Below, in pieces: positions 7,847 through 17,544 of a stretch of DNA of 64,000 nt. The notes beneath the pieces were generated by a model that was not told the origin of the DNA, did not search any database, and was given only the letters and a program-made list of their open reading frames with translations. The DNA is from Psychrobacter sp. JCM 18900 (lineage in GTDB: Bacteria; Pseudomonadota; Gammaproteobacteria; Pseudomonadales; Moraxellaceae), in NCBI RefSeq assembly GCF_904846625.1, contig NZ_CAJHBL010000001.1, forward strand, positions 372,001-436,000. Reading direction: 5' to 3'. Position 1 is the stretch's first letter; each line of letters starts with the position of its first letter. The position numbers and the translations under genes are program-made.

Positions 7847-9604
7847 ATGTCTTGTCATTTATCTCGTCGCTTGACTCCTGTACATCGCGCGGTATCGATG
7901 GCATTACTTTATTCTGTAGGTTTGGTGGCTATTATTCCAAGCGCGCAAGCGGCAACTATCGGTAAGACAGTCGTTAGCTCAGCTCAACATGAACCGTTGA
8001 GCGCAAGTATCGTGGTTACCGACATACGAGCGTCTGATTTTTCAGCAAGCTTGGCCAATCCAGTTATGTATCAACAGATGGGATTGACGCCGACTGATTC
8101 AATGCAGGTGCGCTTTCAAGCAACTTCAGCGACCAGCGGTCAGGTATTGATCAGCACATCGCAGCCCGTGTCCAAGCCTTTTGCTGATTTGGTGTTATCG
8201 ATCAATGATAATGGGCAGCAAAATGTCGTACCAAAAACATTATTAATGCCGTTAAGCGATAGTCTACCGATTAATAAGACTCCAGAAAACATTGTCAAAG
8301 GTACAAAAAAACCTAATTTACCAAGTGTTTCTGCAAGCACTGCAAAACCGTTAACTGTAAGAAAAGGTGCACCGCCACCACTAATATCGGTATCTAACGC
8401 TGCTGCAAATAAACCAGCTCTAGCAAACATAGCAGCAGTTGATTCCTCTATTTCTAGATCAGTGTCTAAGATACAAGCTCCAACAGTGACAGCTACTTCG
8501 CAGACTAGCAACTTTACTTACGCACCTAGTCGGCTTGATAATGGGCGTTTAAATAGTGATTCTGATATAAAGAACCCTATCAGTAATGCAAAGAATACTG
8601 ATAACGGCTTTAGTTCATCGAACCGTTTAGATAGCAGTGCTTTGAGTGCGAATAACAGCACTGAACCTACGAAAGCGATTGACAACGATAGCGATAAGGC
8701 AAGTATTAAAAATACTCCAATCTTAGATAAAGTATTAATTGATAAACCACTCGATACTCTAAATATTCAAGTCACACGGCAGATACAGCCGAGTCGTAAA
8801 CATACAGACGCTGACGCATCACCCGTACTTACTTCAACTACTAGCATCATAGCAAGCAATACTGAGAACAATGATACTAGCGTCATGGCAGCTTCTATTG
8901 ACAATACAACTTCGAAAACCGCTAATAGCGCTATTAATAATACGTCTTCAAATGACATAGCAATAGATAGTTCGACAACCAATCAATACCAAGTACAACG
9001 TAACGATAGCCTATGGATTATTGCTCAGCAGATCGCGCAAGAAAACAATCTAGATACTTCCGTCGTGATGAAGCAAATTCAGTCACAAAACCCTGATGCT
9101 TTTATCAATAAAGACGCAGATCAATTAAAAGCAGATGCTAAGCTTATTTTACCTAGTTATGATGTCATACCATCACAGAAAAATTTAGAAGCAGCTATCG
9201 ATGCACAAAGGCAGTATATTCGTAGAGCAAATACAGCGGCGATGCAAAAAACAGCTCAGAGACCTTTTAAAAAACCTTCTATAAGTACGCAAGCGGCCAA
9301 GCGCCCTGAGAAAGCCACGACGACTAAAACACAGACCTTATCAAAAGCACAATTTTCTGTGCTTGCGCCTGGGCGAGATGGCAATGCAGATGGCACTCAA
9401 GCAAAAGCGGCATCAAACACAGGGAATGGTTTGAGTACAGATATATTAGCGACACTCAAGGCATCGCGGCAGCAAGCAGCATCACAGGCTCAACGATTAT
9501 CAAGTACGAGTAGCACTCTTAGTAGCTATACTAAAAAAATTCAATTACAAAACCAAAAATTGGCTGAGCTACAGGCTCGTCTCGAAAAATTACGTAATCA
9601 ATAA
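7847..9604 (+). CDS. fimV: FimV/HubP-like protein, periplasmic half (FimV N-terminal and LysM domains)
   Basis: A 585-residue exported protein. An N-terminal signal sequence ends around S-A-Q-A-A (about residue 36). It is followed by the FimV N-terminal domain, whose GKTVVSSAQHEPLSASI resembles the G-x-x-x-x-S-x-L-n-x-P-L-x-A-x-I opening of that domain. A long Ser/Thr/Asn-rich linker follows, then a LysM domain (YQVQRNDSLWIIAQQI, about residues 384-440) and a C-terminal coiled coil rich in Gln, Leu and Lys. FimV organises cell poles and type IV pilus or type II secretion assembly through peptidoglycan binding. The protein stops exactly where FimV normally enters the membrane; the next gene continues the architecture. 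Preceded by AAAGGACTGCTC. See finding on gene fission. Confidence 0.8.
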   Translation: MSCHLSRRLTPVHRAVSMALLYSVGLVAIIPSAQAATIGKTVVSSAQHEPLSASIVVTDIRASDFSASLANPVMYQQMGLTPTDSMQVRFQATSATSGQVLISTSQPVSKPFADLVLSINDNGQQNVVPKTLLMPLSDSLPINKTPENIVKGTKKPNLPSVSASTAKPLTVRKGAPPPLISVSNAAANKPALANIAAVDSSISRSVSKIQAPTVTATSQTSNFTYAPSRLDNGRLNSDSDIKNPISNAKNTDNGFSSSNRLDSSALSANNSTEPTKAIDNDSDKASIKNTPILDKVLIDKPLDTLNIQVTRQIQPSRKHTDADASPVLTSTTSIIASNTENNDTSVMAASIDNTTSKTANSAINNTSSNDIAIDSSTTNQYQVQRNDSLWIIAQQIAQENNLDTSVVMKQIQSQNPDAFINKDADQLKADAKLILPSYDVIPSQKNLEAAIDAQRQYIRRANTAAMQKTAQRPFKKPSISTQAAKRPEKATTTKTQTLSKAQFSVLAPGRDGNADGTQAKAASNTGNGLSTDILATLKASRQQAASQAQRLSSTSSTLSSYTKKIQLQNQKLAELQARLEKLRNQ

Positions 9605-9655
9605 CTGCCTAACTGATTCATACATTAGATTGTGATCACAGGCGTAGGAATAACT

Positions 9656-11290
9656 ATGGACAATATGCTATATATCATCGCCGGATTGGCGCTTATTCTG
9701 TTAGTGGCTGCTTTATTCTTGCGCAAAAACAAGGCGCAGAAATCGTCAGCAGCATCGCCTATTAATTCAAGAAAAGATATGTCTACTCCATCACCAAAAG
9801 TAGATTATGGTACTCCTACCCACACTAATGTCAGCAATAACCATAAATTTGACCATATCACTATTGCTCAGCGTTTTATGGATCAGCAGCGCTATGACAA
9901 GGCGATCGAAACCATTAAACGTGGTTTAAGTGAAAAACCTCATAACAGTGCATTGTCTCTTAAACTACTCAGCATATACGCGACGATAAACCAGCCTGAA
10001 GATTTCAACAATGTTTATGAGTCTATAAGAGCTCATAACGATAGTCATACTATCGCTCAAGCAGATGAGATAAGAAATCTATCTTTTGATGAATTAGAAC
10101 CTGTAGCCATGCAGGCTCAAGAACTACCTGTAGAAAATACAACCAACTTTGAAAGTATAGACTTCGATTTGCCTATTAGTCAGAATAATAGTACTAATGC
10201 AGTAGACCATCAGCCAATTGAAGAAAATAATAACGATACTGCAATAAGTGAGCCTGTCGACAGCTTAGAGTTATCAGACAAAGTCGGCAATGTTAGTCCT
10301 ATTACCGAAAATCCGAATGATAGCTTTGATCTGACCCTCAGCGATTTAGAGAATGATTTCAATGCGCCTAATATGACAAGTGAAACGCCTGTCACACCAT
10401 TGGACAATGTAGATAACAACGTTTTAGAGAGCTCTGCTAACGATAATGTTAGTAATAACGAAGTTAACGATCTTAGTGACTTTGAGTTTGACTTTGATTC
10501 ATTTGATGATACTTCGAATGAATCATCTATAGACACTAACCTCTTACATGATGACAATGAGAAAGCAGTACCAGAAGAAGATTTTATCTTAGATTTCGAT
10601 GATTTAGCAGATGATACAGATAAAAATGACGTCATAACTAATGACGTATCTGTCAACACTGAACAACACTCTATTGATACTGTCCAAAGCGGTGAAGATG
10701 ACTTTACTTTATCTTTGGGCATTCTAGATACATTAGATGAAATCGATACTATCTCCAATGATGACCTGTCTACGACTGAAAACGACAGTGATTTCGATAA
10801 TTTCATTCTGGAAAATACTGATTTTGGAAACAATACTCCTGAGAGTATGACCCTTGAAGAAGAGAGCTTTGCAGATATTAACCTTGAGGAACCATTACTC
10901 AATAATGATATCGAGGTTAATGATGTTGAAGAATCCAATATCACACCTGCTGCATCGTTAAGATTTGATGACAATACGCTGATAGACGATGATTCTCTAT
11001 TTGACACTCCGTCGACCACTACCTCAGTCTCTACAGCTGCGCCAGTTGAGAGTGACACTTCTATCACACCTCAAGAGACTGAATCAGCAGAAGATTTCTC
11101 ATCACGGTTCGCAGCAGATTTTGATTTCGTAAAATCATTAGACAGTAATCAAGTGACGTTAGACTTGGCAGATCAATATCTACAATTGGGTGAATACGAC
11201 AGTGCAAAGCGTTTACTCAATGAGGTGATAGCTCAAGGTACTAATGAGCAGAAACAACAAGCACAGCTATTACTTGAGCGTACTGCGTAG
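9656..11290 (+). CDS. FimV-like protein, membrane anchor and cytoplasmic TPR half
   Basis: A 544-residue protein starting at ATG 9656 behind GTAGGAATAACT. A single N-terminal membrane helix (residues 3-22) is followed by RKNK, predicting a cytoplasmic body. A TPR-like segment (AQRFMDQQRYDKAIETIKRGL) follows, then a very long Asp/Glu/Asn-rich linker, and finally the FimV C-terminal domain (LDLADQYLQLGEYDSAKRLLNEVI). This is the cytoplasmic half of a FimV/HubP landmark protein. It lies in the same reading frame as the upstream gene, separated by 51 bases with three in-frame stop codons. It ends before a strong terminator, so the two genes probably form one operon. Confidence 0.8.
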   Translation: MDNMLYIIAGLALILLVAALFLRKNKAQKSSAASPINSRKDMSTPSPKVDYGTPTHTNVSNNHKFDHITIAQRFMDQQRYDKAIETIKRGLSEKPHNSALSLKLLSIYATINQPEDFNNVYESIRAHNDSHTIAQADEIRNLSFDELEPVAMQAQELPVENTTNFESIDFDLPISQNNSTNAVDHQPIEENNNDTAISEPVDSLELSDKVGNVSPITENPNDSFDLTLSDLENDFNAPNMTSETPVTPLDNVDNNVLESSANDNVSNNEVNDLSDFEFDFDSFDDTSNESSIDTNLLHDDNEKAVPEEDFILDFDDLADDTDKNDVITNDVSVNTEQHSIDTVQSGEDDFTLSLGILDTLDEIDTISNDDLSTTENDSDFDNFILENTDFGNNTPESMTLEEESFADINLEEPLLNNDIEVNDVEESNITPAASLRFDDNTLIDDDSLFDTPSTTTSVSTAAPVESDTSITPQETESAEDFSSRFAADFDFVKSLDSNQVTLDLADQYLQLGEYDSAKRLLNEVIAQGTNEQKQQAQLLLERTA

Positions 11291-11308
11291 TTAATAGTCT
11301 AGTCTCTC

Positions 11309-11353
11309 ATCAGCAAGTACTTCCTAATCACGGGATGCTTGCTGATTTTTTTT
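11309..11353 (+). terminator. Terminator after the split fimV pair
   Basis: A nine-base stem (atcagcaag / cttgctgat) followed by a run of eight T. Confidence 0.85.
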
Positions 11354-11453
11354 GCATTTAACTCTAATAGTATCTATTATTGAACCCTTTAGCCATCGTT
11401 GCTCAATTCTCCAGCACCTCTTTTCTTCCATACTTGTTTACTGTGTTGATACT

Positions 11454-12554
11454 ATGCCATCTTCTGTTATGCTCAAAAATCTATCCGACCCTATTCAATT
11501 GATTTATGCTGGCGGTACTTTTGGTAGCTATGGCAGACCTTTAGCGCCATTATCAGCAGAAGTGTTTTTGCCTACTCTACAAAAACTTTTATCTGCCCAA
11601 GACAGTACGTACAACTTACCAACAGTTTCATGGTTAGAAAACGCCCTGATCAAAGACAGCAGCCAGCTTACCCCTAGCGACTTTGCGCATTTCTATCAAC
11701 TACTACTGAATGCTTATACCAAAGGTGATAGACGCTTTGTACTCATCACTGGCACGGATACGTTGAGTTACTTAGGCGCATTTTTAGCAGAAGCTTTTGC
11801 AGGTAGTGATATTTGTATTGTTCTGACCGCAAGTATGCGTCCATTATTAGACAGTGAGATATTGCATTCCTATAACATCGACGAACATAGCGATGCTTGG
11901 GGCAATCTAAACGACTCGTTAAAACTAGCCGCTGCTGGTGAATCAGGCGTGAAGGTCAGTTTTGGCGGGGAAGCATGGCCTGCTCAAACGGTACAAAAAA
12001 TTCACAGCCATGATCTAATGGCATTTACTGGTCATTCTCGCGCCGCTTACCCAGCCAATAGCTATATAAAAAATCTACCTGACACTCGTAGGCAACATTG
12101 GCTTGATGATCAACAAGACTTGCTATCCAGTATTCAAACACGCGCTGAAAACGCGAGTGTTCATGCGCTATATTGCCTACCTAACGATGTTTCGATGATA
12201 AACAACCAGCTACAAGCTTTATTGTCGCAGCCACCATGTGGCATCATTCTATTAGGGTTTGGCGCCGGTAACATCCCTTATTCAGCTGCACTAGCAGAAA
12301 CACTGTCCCTTGCTCATGAACGTGGACATATGGTGATATCAGCCAGTCAATGTCCGTTTGGCGGCGTCAGCGATAGCTATGCGGCAGGCAGTTGGCAGTA
12401 CGAGCATCATGTCATTACTGGTGGACGTTTGACCATACCTGCTATTTATGCCCGATTACTATGGTTGCTACTTCGCTATGACAGTCCTGCCAGACGCAGA
12501 CAGCGTTGGTTGAATAATGTCAATCAAACTGGCACTAGCATCAAAAAGCGCTAA
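11454..12554 (+). CDS. ansA: L-asparaginase (type I-like)
   Basis: A 366-residue enzyme hydrolysing asparagine to aspartate and ammonia. Both family threonine motifs are visible: AGGTFGS near the N-terminus and ITGTDTLSYLG near residue 100. They are followed by ASMRPLLDSE, as in type I cytoplasmic asparaginases. No signal peptide is seen from the chosen ATG at 11454; a TTG at 11352 would add 34 residues but overlaps the upstream terminator. The C-terminal part (PCGIILLGFGAGNIP, then SQCPFGGVSDSYAAG) fits the second domain. The gene end lies 43 bases before truA. Confidence 0.82.
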   Translation: MPSSVMLKNLSDPIQLIYAGGTFGSYGRPLAPLSAEVFLPTLQKLLSAQDSTYNLPTVSWLENALIKDSSQLTPSDFAHFYQLLLNAYTKGDRRFVLITGTDTLSYLGAFLAEAFAGSDICIVLTASMRPLLDSEILHSYNIDEHSDAWGNLNDSLKLAAAGESGVKVSFGGEAWPAQTVQKIHSHDLMAFTGHSRAAYPANSYIKNLPDTRRQHWLDDQQDLLSSIQTRAENASVHALYCLPNDVSMINNQLQALLSQPPCGIILLGFGAGNIPYSAALAETLSLAHERGHMVISASQCPFGGVSDSYAAGSWQYEHHVITGGRLTIPAIYARLLWLLLRYDSPARRRQRWLNNVNQTGTSIKKR

Positions 12555-12597
12555 GCGACTTTTAATTAATTCCCATTTTATAAGTTTAGAAACCCTA

Positions 12598-13431
12598 ATG
12601 TCTGAGACTGAAATTATTGAAACTGAACCAACCTACACTTTAGCGATTGCTATTGAGTTCTTAGGAACTCATTATCATGGCTGGCAACGGCAACGAGAGG
12701 TTTTGGGTGTACAAGAAGCCTTAGAGACAGCTATCGGCAAAGTTGCCAATGAGTCTGTAGAAGTCATCGCAGCTGGGCGTACTGACGCCAGCGTCCATGC
12801 GAGCAATATGATTGCCCATTTTACAACTCATGCGTATCGCCCAACTCATAACTGGTTGCGCGGTGTGAACAGCCTACTTCCCGATGATATTGCTCTCCGC
12901 TGGATACAACCCATGCCAGCTGATTTTCACGCGCGTTTTGGTGCTATTGCTCGTCGCTATCGTTATATTACGCTCAACCAAGCACAGCGCCCTGCCATAC
13001 TAAATCATCAAGTGACTCATATCTATGAACCGCTTGATTTAGAAGCCATGCAGCAAGCAGCAGCTGATATCGTCGGTACACACGATTTTAGCAGTTACCG
13101 TGCTGCTGCCTGTCAATCCAATCAACCAGTGCGTACGATTAGCCATGCAAACCTTTTTGCTCATGGTCAATTTATCGTTTTCGATATACAAGCAGATGGG
13201 TTTTTACATCATATGGTTCGCAATTTAATGGGCACATTATATGCCATTGGTAGACACGAGCTAGAACCAGCAGATTTTTTGAATATTTTGCATAAAAAGG
13301 ATCGAACGATTGCACCACCTACTGCTTCAGGTGATGGACTATATTTTATCAATGCCTATTATCCTGAACGTTTTCAGAGCTTATTGCCAGATGCGCCGCT
13401 AACACCTGTCTGGTTAAATCTACCTAACTAA
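12598..13431 (+). CDS. truA: tRNA pseudouridine(38-40) synthase TruA
   Basis: TruA isomerises uridines 38-40 in tRNA anticodon arms. The catalytic motif AAGRTDASVHAS contains the essential aspartate, near residue 58. Other family stretches are YHGWQRQ, RYRYI near 120, and FLHHMVRNLMGTL near 205. I prefer ATG 12598 (277 residues) because the product then begins about 15 residues before the first strand, as usual. An upstream ATG at 12517 would overlap the asparaginase gene by 38 bases. Probably cotranscribed with the asparaginase gene. Confidence 0.92.
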   Translation: MSETEIIETEPTYTLAIAIEFLGTHYHGWQRQREVLGVQEALETAIGKVANESVEVIAAGRTDASVHASNMIAHFTTHAYRPTHNWLRGVNSLLPDDIALRWIQPMPADFHARFGAIARRYRYITLNQAQRPAILNHQVTHIYEPLDLEAMQQAAADIVGTHDFSSYRAAACQSNQPVRTISHANLFAHGQFIVFDIQADGFLHHMVRNLMGTLYAIGRHELEPADFLNILHKKDRTIAPPTASGDGLYFINAYYPERFQSLLPDAPLTPVWLNLPN

Positions 13432-13490
13432 ATCAATATCATTTGGCATACATATCACTTACATGCTGTCAAGTCAAAAGCAGGTTCGTA

Positions 13491-13519
13491 TTGCTTTAAT
13501 CCGCTAACTTACGTATAAT
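13491..13519 (+). promoter_or_regulatory. Sigma-70 promoter of infA
   Basis: TTGCTT and TATAAT boxes with a 17-base spacer, ending 33 bases before the infA start codon. Confidence 0.75.
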
Positions 13520-13552
13520 ATGGGCTTATTTTTTAATTGATTGATACAAACT

Positions 13553-13774
13553 ATGGCAAAAGACGATATTATTGAATTTGAAGGCGAAGTCATTGATACC
13601 CTTCCTAATACTTTGTTCAAAGTTCGTTTAGAAAACGGGCACGAAATCATTGCGCATATTTCTGGTAAGATGCGTAAGCATTATATTCGTATCTTGACAG
13701 GTGATAAGGTTAAAGTTGAAATGACACCTTATGACCTATCTAAAGGCCGTATCACCTACCGTGGTAAAAACTAA
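13553..13774 (+). CDS. infA: Translation initiation factor IF-1
   Basis: A 73-residue single OB-fold protein, the family's usual size. It starts [13 protein letters not shown] and ends with a K-G-R-I-T-Y-R segment as in nearly all bacterial IF-1 proteins. The ATG at 13553 is chosen over a TTG four codons upstream because MAKDD is the conserved start. IF-1 occupies the ribosomal A site during initiation. Monocistronic with its own promoter and a downstream terminator. Confidence 0.97.
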   Translation: MAKDDIIEFEGEVIDTLPNTLFKVRLENGHEIIAHISGKMRKHYIRILTGDKVKVEMTPYDLSKGRITYRGKN

Positions 13775-13969
13775 ATACTGACTGACCAATATGGTTATGA
13801 AAGTATTAGCATTGGTAAGATACAGCCAATAGCCGAATAGCTACGTTATCGCTGATAGCTGATATGACGCTTGGGTAGTGAAACTGATAATAATAATGAA
13901 AATGCTAATCTGCTCATTATTGCCTATCAATATTTTAGTTATTTAGTATTGACTGTTTCTACTTACCAC

Positions 13970-14004
13970 AAAAAATACCGCTAGATTTTAGCGGTATTTT
14001 TTTG
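13970..14004. terminator. Bidirectional terminator between infA and the L,D-transpeptidase gene
   Basis: Stem ataccgcta / tagcggtat flanked by A-run and T-run, serving the two convergent genes. Confidence 0.85.
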
Positions 14005-14034
14005 TCCATTTTTTATGATTTAGTACTGCCGTGT

Positions 14035-15156
14035 CTAACTAAACTCGACAGTTGCGCCGTTTTTTATTACTCCAAGCAGACTAAGCGCATCCCAGTTGGT
14101 CAAACGCACACAACCTGCTGATGCTTGACGACTGATACGAGCAGGATCTGGTGATCCATGAATGCCATAAGTCGGTTTGCTAAGCCCAATCCATACCGAA
14201 CCAACTGGATTGTTAGGACCTGGCGGAATGATCAACTTGCTACCGTCATTGGCCGTATAAGTATAGTTGGGCTCGTGCACCTTTACTTTGACAGTATGCG
14301 TACCTGTTGGTGATGGTGTCGCTGTACTGCCCACTGTCGTCGGATAGCTAGCGATCAAGTTATTGTTCTCATCATATGCGTAGAGTGTTTCAGTGGCTTT
14401 ATCAGCAACGACGCGATGCACAGGCTTGGTATTAGGATTACCAGGGTTGTATACCGTAATGATTTCACCAGCAGTAAAACTGGCATCAGGATTAAGCGAT
14501 TTTAAGTACTTTTCACTAATATGAAACTTCTCTGCCAACGCCTCAGTAATGCTTTCGTAGTACATCCCCTCAAGCTTTGATTTGGCAACAGAATCAGCAG
14601 GTATGGTTGTGGTTTTGACATTCACATCTGCTTCAGTGAGCTGATAGCTGACTAGCACTGGTTGAGTTGTGAGCTTCTCATTCTTGGTCAGCGCTTGCCA
14701 CGTCTCGTTGTTCAACGTATCGGTTGTATCTAAACCATTTGCTTTTTGAAATGCCTGCATGGCTTTGCGAGTATTTTTGCCCCAGTAGCCATCGACAGGC
14801 CCTACTCCGTTATGATGCCAGTTTAATAGAGCCTGCAGCTTTGTTCCTATATTACGATCAATATCTGCATCTGCCATCCAAGTGACATTGTTTACTTTTT
14901 TTGCATTGTCAGATAGGTTCTCAGTTGTATATTTAATCGTAGGCAATAGCTTATTCAATGAAGTCGCAGCTTTACTATCTCCTGTTAACTTTTGACTTAC
15001 GCCATTAGTCACTGGACTGACTTCTGCCGGAGACTTGACGCTATTACTTACGCTCACACTGTCCGTTGGTTCTGCTGCAACGCTTTGCCCCATGAGTAGT
15101 AAGCTAGAGAGACTAACCACTGTTAATGCTTTACTGATTCTTGTTAATTGATACAT
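14035..15156 (-). CDS. L,D-transpeptidase (YkuD domain) with peptidoglycan-binding domain
   Basis: A 373-residue exported enzyme that forms 3-3 peptidoglycan cross-links or attaches proteins to the wall. An N-terminal signal peptide ends near V-A-A-E (about residue 28). A PG_binding_1-like domain (VGPVDGYWGKNTRKAMQAFQ) spans about 105-150. A LysM-like stretch (AEKFHISEKYLKSLNP) is near 208-225. The YkuD catalytic domain fills the C-terminal 125 residues with the signature histidine in IHGSPDP and the catalytic cysteine in SAGCVRL. It resembles the ErfK/YbiS group. Single gene. Confidence 0.9.
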   Translation of the reverse strand: MYQLTRISKALTVVSLSSLLLMGQSVAAEPTDSVSVSNSVKSPAEVSPVTNGVSQKLTGDSKAATSLNKLLPTIKYTTENLSDNAKKVNNVTWMADADIDRNIGTKLQALLNWHHNGVGPVDGYWGKNTRKAMQAFQKANGLDTTDTLNNETWQALTKNEKLTTQPVLVSYQLTEADVNVKTTTIPADSVAKSKLEGMYYESITEALAEKFHISEKYLKSLNPDASFTAGEIITVYNPGNPNTKPVHRVVADKATETLYAYDENNNLIASYPTTVGSTATPSPTGTHTVKVKVHEPNYTYTANDGSKLIIPPGPNNPVGSVWIGLSKPTYGIHGSPDPARISRQASAGCVRLTNWDALSLLGVIKNGATVEFS

Positions 15157-15521
15157 GTAACGCTCCTCATTTAAAAAATTCTATTATTATTTTCAGTTTT
15201 CAAATACTACAGTCTTTAAATTCTATATAACTTGATTTCGTTAATCTTACGTTTACTCTTATACTTCTGCTAAAAGCGAAATATTTTAGCTCCTTTATAA
15301 GCTATTAATATTGTCATATTACCTTGTGAGCATATAACAGCTTTGTGTTAAAAGGAGCTTTGTTGTACAGCGTCTCTGTTAAGACAATGCTTGTAGATAA
15401 GCTTTGCTAACAGATAAACGATAAAAAACCCATAAGCCACTTAGTAGCTTATGGGTATATAACACGTAAACTGAGACTGTGGAAAATGCTATATAGGAAT
15501 AGCCTTTAAACGCAAGTTAAC
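15157..15521. other. Intergenic region between the L,D-transpeptidase gene and leuB
   Basis: Contains the leuB terminator at its right end and the presumed promoter of the L,D-transpeptidase gene at its left end. An AAAAGGAGC motif near 15350 is followed only by a 10-codon frame, so I call no gene. Confidence 0.5.
15421..15456 (-). terminator. Terminator of the leu genes
   Basis: Perfect ten-base stem (acccataagc / gcttatgggt); on the reverse strand it is followed by a T-run. Confidence 0.85.
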
Positions 15522-16625
15522 TTATATCAGTTTGGCCAAGACCGCTTGACCCATTTCTTTACAGCCTACCTGCTTAAGTCCAGCTTCGCTACTATCTAAA
15601 ATATCCAGCGTACGTAGACCATCATCAAGTACATCACTAACTGCCTGCTCAATTGCTTGTGCCGCATCTTCCTGTTTGAAGGTATAACGCAGCATCATAG
15701 CAACAGATAAGATAGTCGCTAATGGATTGGCTTTATCTTGTCCTGCGATGTCAGGCGCTGAACCATGACACGGCTCGTACATGCCCTTACCTGACTCATC
15801 TAAGCTCGCTGATGGCAACATACCGATAGAGCCTGTCAACATCGCAGCTTCATCAGATAGGATATCGCCAAACATGTTACCTGTCACCATGACATCGAAC
15901 TGCTTAGGATCTTTAATCAACTGCATGCAAGCATTGTCAGCATACATATGTGATAACGCCACATCACTATAGTCAGCTTGCTGCATCTCGATCATCGTCT
16001 GTTTCCACAGCTCGGTAACTTCTAATACATTGGCTTTATCAACTGAACATACCTTAGCTGCTGTGCCTGCTGCTTGTGCACGCGTTTTTGCCAATTCAAA
16101 AGCAACTTTACCAATACGCTGAATCTCACTTGTGCTATACACCATCGTGTTATAGCCCTGCTGCTCACCGTTTTCTAGGGTGCGGATACCACGAGGCTCA
16201 CCGAAATAGATACCGCCTGTCAGCTCACGAACGATCAATAGATCTAGACCTGAGATAATTTCAGGTTTGATACTTGAGGCATTAGCTAACTGTGGATAGA
16301 GCTTGGCTACGCGTAGGTTGGCAAATAAACCAAGCTCACCGCGGATTTTCAATAGACCACGCTCAGGACGTTTACTACGCTCGATTGCATCCCATTTAGG
16401 ACCACCGACCGCACCTAGCAATACGGCATCTGCGGCGCGAGCACGGGCCAATGTCTCATCTGGTAAAGGCTTATCAGTTGCATCAATAGCCACACCGCCA
16501 ATCAATCCAGACTCAAGCGTTAAATTAAGTGAAAACTTATCATTGACAGCCTTAAGCACGTCAACGGCTTGGGTCATAATTTCAGGGCCAATACCATCAC
16601 CCGCTAATGTTAAAATCGTTGCCAT
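15522..16625 (-). CDS. leuB: 3-isopropylmalate dehydrogenase
   Basis: A 367-residue NAD-dependent decarboxylating dehydrogenase giving 2-oxoisocaproate in leucine synthesis. The N-terminus has [10 protein letters not shown] and [11 protein letters not shown]. The substrate-binding region reads [14 protein letters not shown]. The metal-site motif is [14 protein letters not shown], followed by [11 protein letters not shown] and a C-terminal [10 protein letters not shown], all standard. It is last in the leuC-leuD-lipoprotein-leuB run and ends before a strong terminator. Confidence 0.96.
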   Translation of the reverse strand: MATILTLAGDGIGPEIMTQAVDVLKAVNDKFSLNLTLESGLIGGVAIDATDKPLPDETLARARAADAVLLGAVGGPKWDAIERSKRPERGLLKIRGELGLFANLRVAKLYPQLANASSIKPEIISGLDLLIVRELTGGIYFGEPRGIRTLENGEQQGYNTMVYSTSEIQRIGKVAFELAKTRAQAAGTAAKVCSVDKANVLEVTELWKQTMIEMQQADYSDVALSHMYADNACMQLIKDPKQFDVMVTGNMFGDILSDEAAMLTGSIGMLPSASLDESGKGMYEPCHGSAPDIAGQDKANPLATILSVAMMLRYTFKQEDAAQAIEQAVSDVLDDGLRTLDILDSSEAGLKQVGCKEMGQAVLAKLI

Positions 16626-16687
16626 ACTGATCCTTTTGGAATGTTTTTATTGGTTGGTTATATTTTTGAGCTTTTCAGTCTCATACT

Positions 16688-17407
16688 TTATGCTGTCATT
16701 TTTTTGGCTTTGGGTGCTGATGTTACTGCTTTGGCCATACCCGTCTCTACAAACTCGCCTTGATGCTCAGCGTCTAGTTGCTTGCAGAATCGGCGCTGTA
16801 CTTTCGTGCCTTGCAATAGCTCAATGCATAAAGGCTCAGGTGATGCTGTGTCTAATAGACTGCCTGATTTTTCGCTGTTCTTCTTCTGATAAGCGCGCAG
16901 CTGATAGGTACCCGCTTCAGTAAAGTCATGAATCATCGCAAAACGCTCAACATAGCCCATGTTATTTTCTGGATAAAAATTAACATGTACCTCGTGTTTG
17001 GCAGGCATGACCCGTGCATAGTAGTTGGTCAATCCTGGCATACTCGAAGGCGCTAACGGCACAACTTTTATGGCATTTTTATTGACGAGTGGTGTCATAT
17101 CCATATTTATCGATGTTTTTACCATTCCTTCTTGACGTGGTAAGGCTGTCATAATCTGAGGATTGATTGGCTCGTGACTGTTGGGCGCAATAATAAGTGT
17201 TTTATCTATCTGCACAATTTCGCAATGATATGTACCCACACACGCAATATTTACTTCACCAGCGATAGGTTTAATTTTACCTACCCATGCCTCGGCACTC
17301 TCTGCTTCATCTATTTTTTGATAGCCCGTCAATAGCTGACAGCCTGACAATAATAAGCTTACAGCAACAATTGTACTTGTCCATAGAGCATAACGTTTTG
17401 TATTCAT
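16688..17407 (-). CDS. Predicted lipoprotein of unknown function, inserted between leuD and leuB
   Basis: A 239-residue protein with a clear lipoprotein signal: positively charged MNTKRY, hydrophobic core, then lipobox LLSGC with the cysteine at about residue 23. The mature part has the phrase ACVGTYHCEIVQID with two cysteines and NNMGYVERFAMIHDF. The C-terminal part also has two cysteines (EPLCIELL and RRFCKQL) followed by a tail rich in Lys, Ala and Thr. I do not recognise a domain. It lies 137 bases after leuD and 62 before leuB in the same direction, so cotranscription with leucine genes is likely, although a functional link is not obvious. Confidence 0.75.
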   Translation of the reverse strand: MNTKRYALWTSTIVAVSLLLSGCQLLTGYQKIDEAESAEAWVGKIKPIAGEVNIACVGTYHCEIVQIDKTLIIAPNSHEPINPQIMTALPRQEGMVKTSINMDMTPLVNKNAIKVVPLAPSSMPGLTNYYARVMPAKHEVHVNFYPENNMGYVERFAMIHDFTEAGTYQLRAYQKKNSEKSGSLLDTASPEPLCIELLQGTKVQRRFCKQLDAEHQGEFVETGMAKAVTSAPKAKKMTA

Positions 17408-17544
17408 AATGGCGGCTACTATTCAAGAGAGATAATAAAATGTAGTGAAAAACTATCCTTCATTTTAGACAGTTCACCGCCATAACTCAACGCTGCGTTG
17501 CGACTACTCATAGTTTTATGAGCAGTAGATTATAGAATGACCCT

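Noticed and set aside
10210-11067. A 285-codon frame opposite the FimV-like second gene
   Set aside because: It is the antisense image of an Asp/Asn-rich linker (Ser/Leu-rich on the reverse), with no independent signal.
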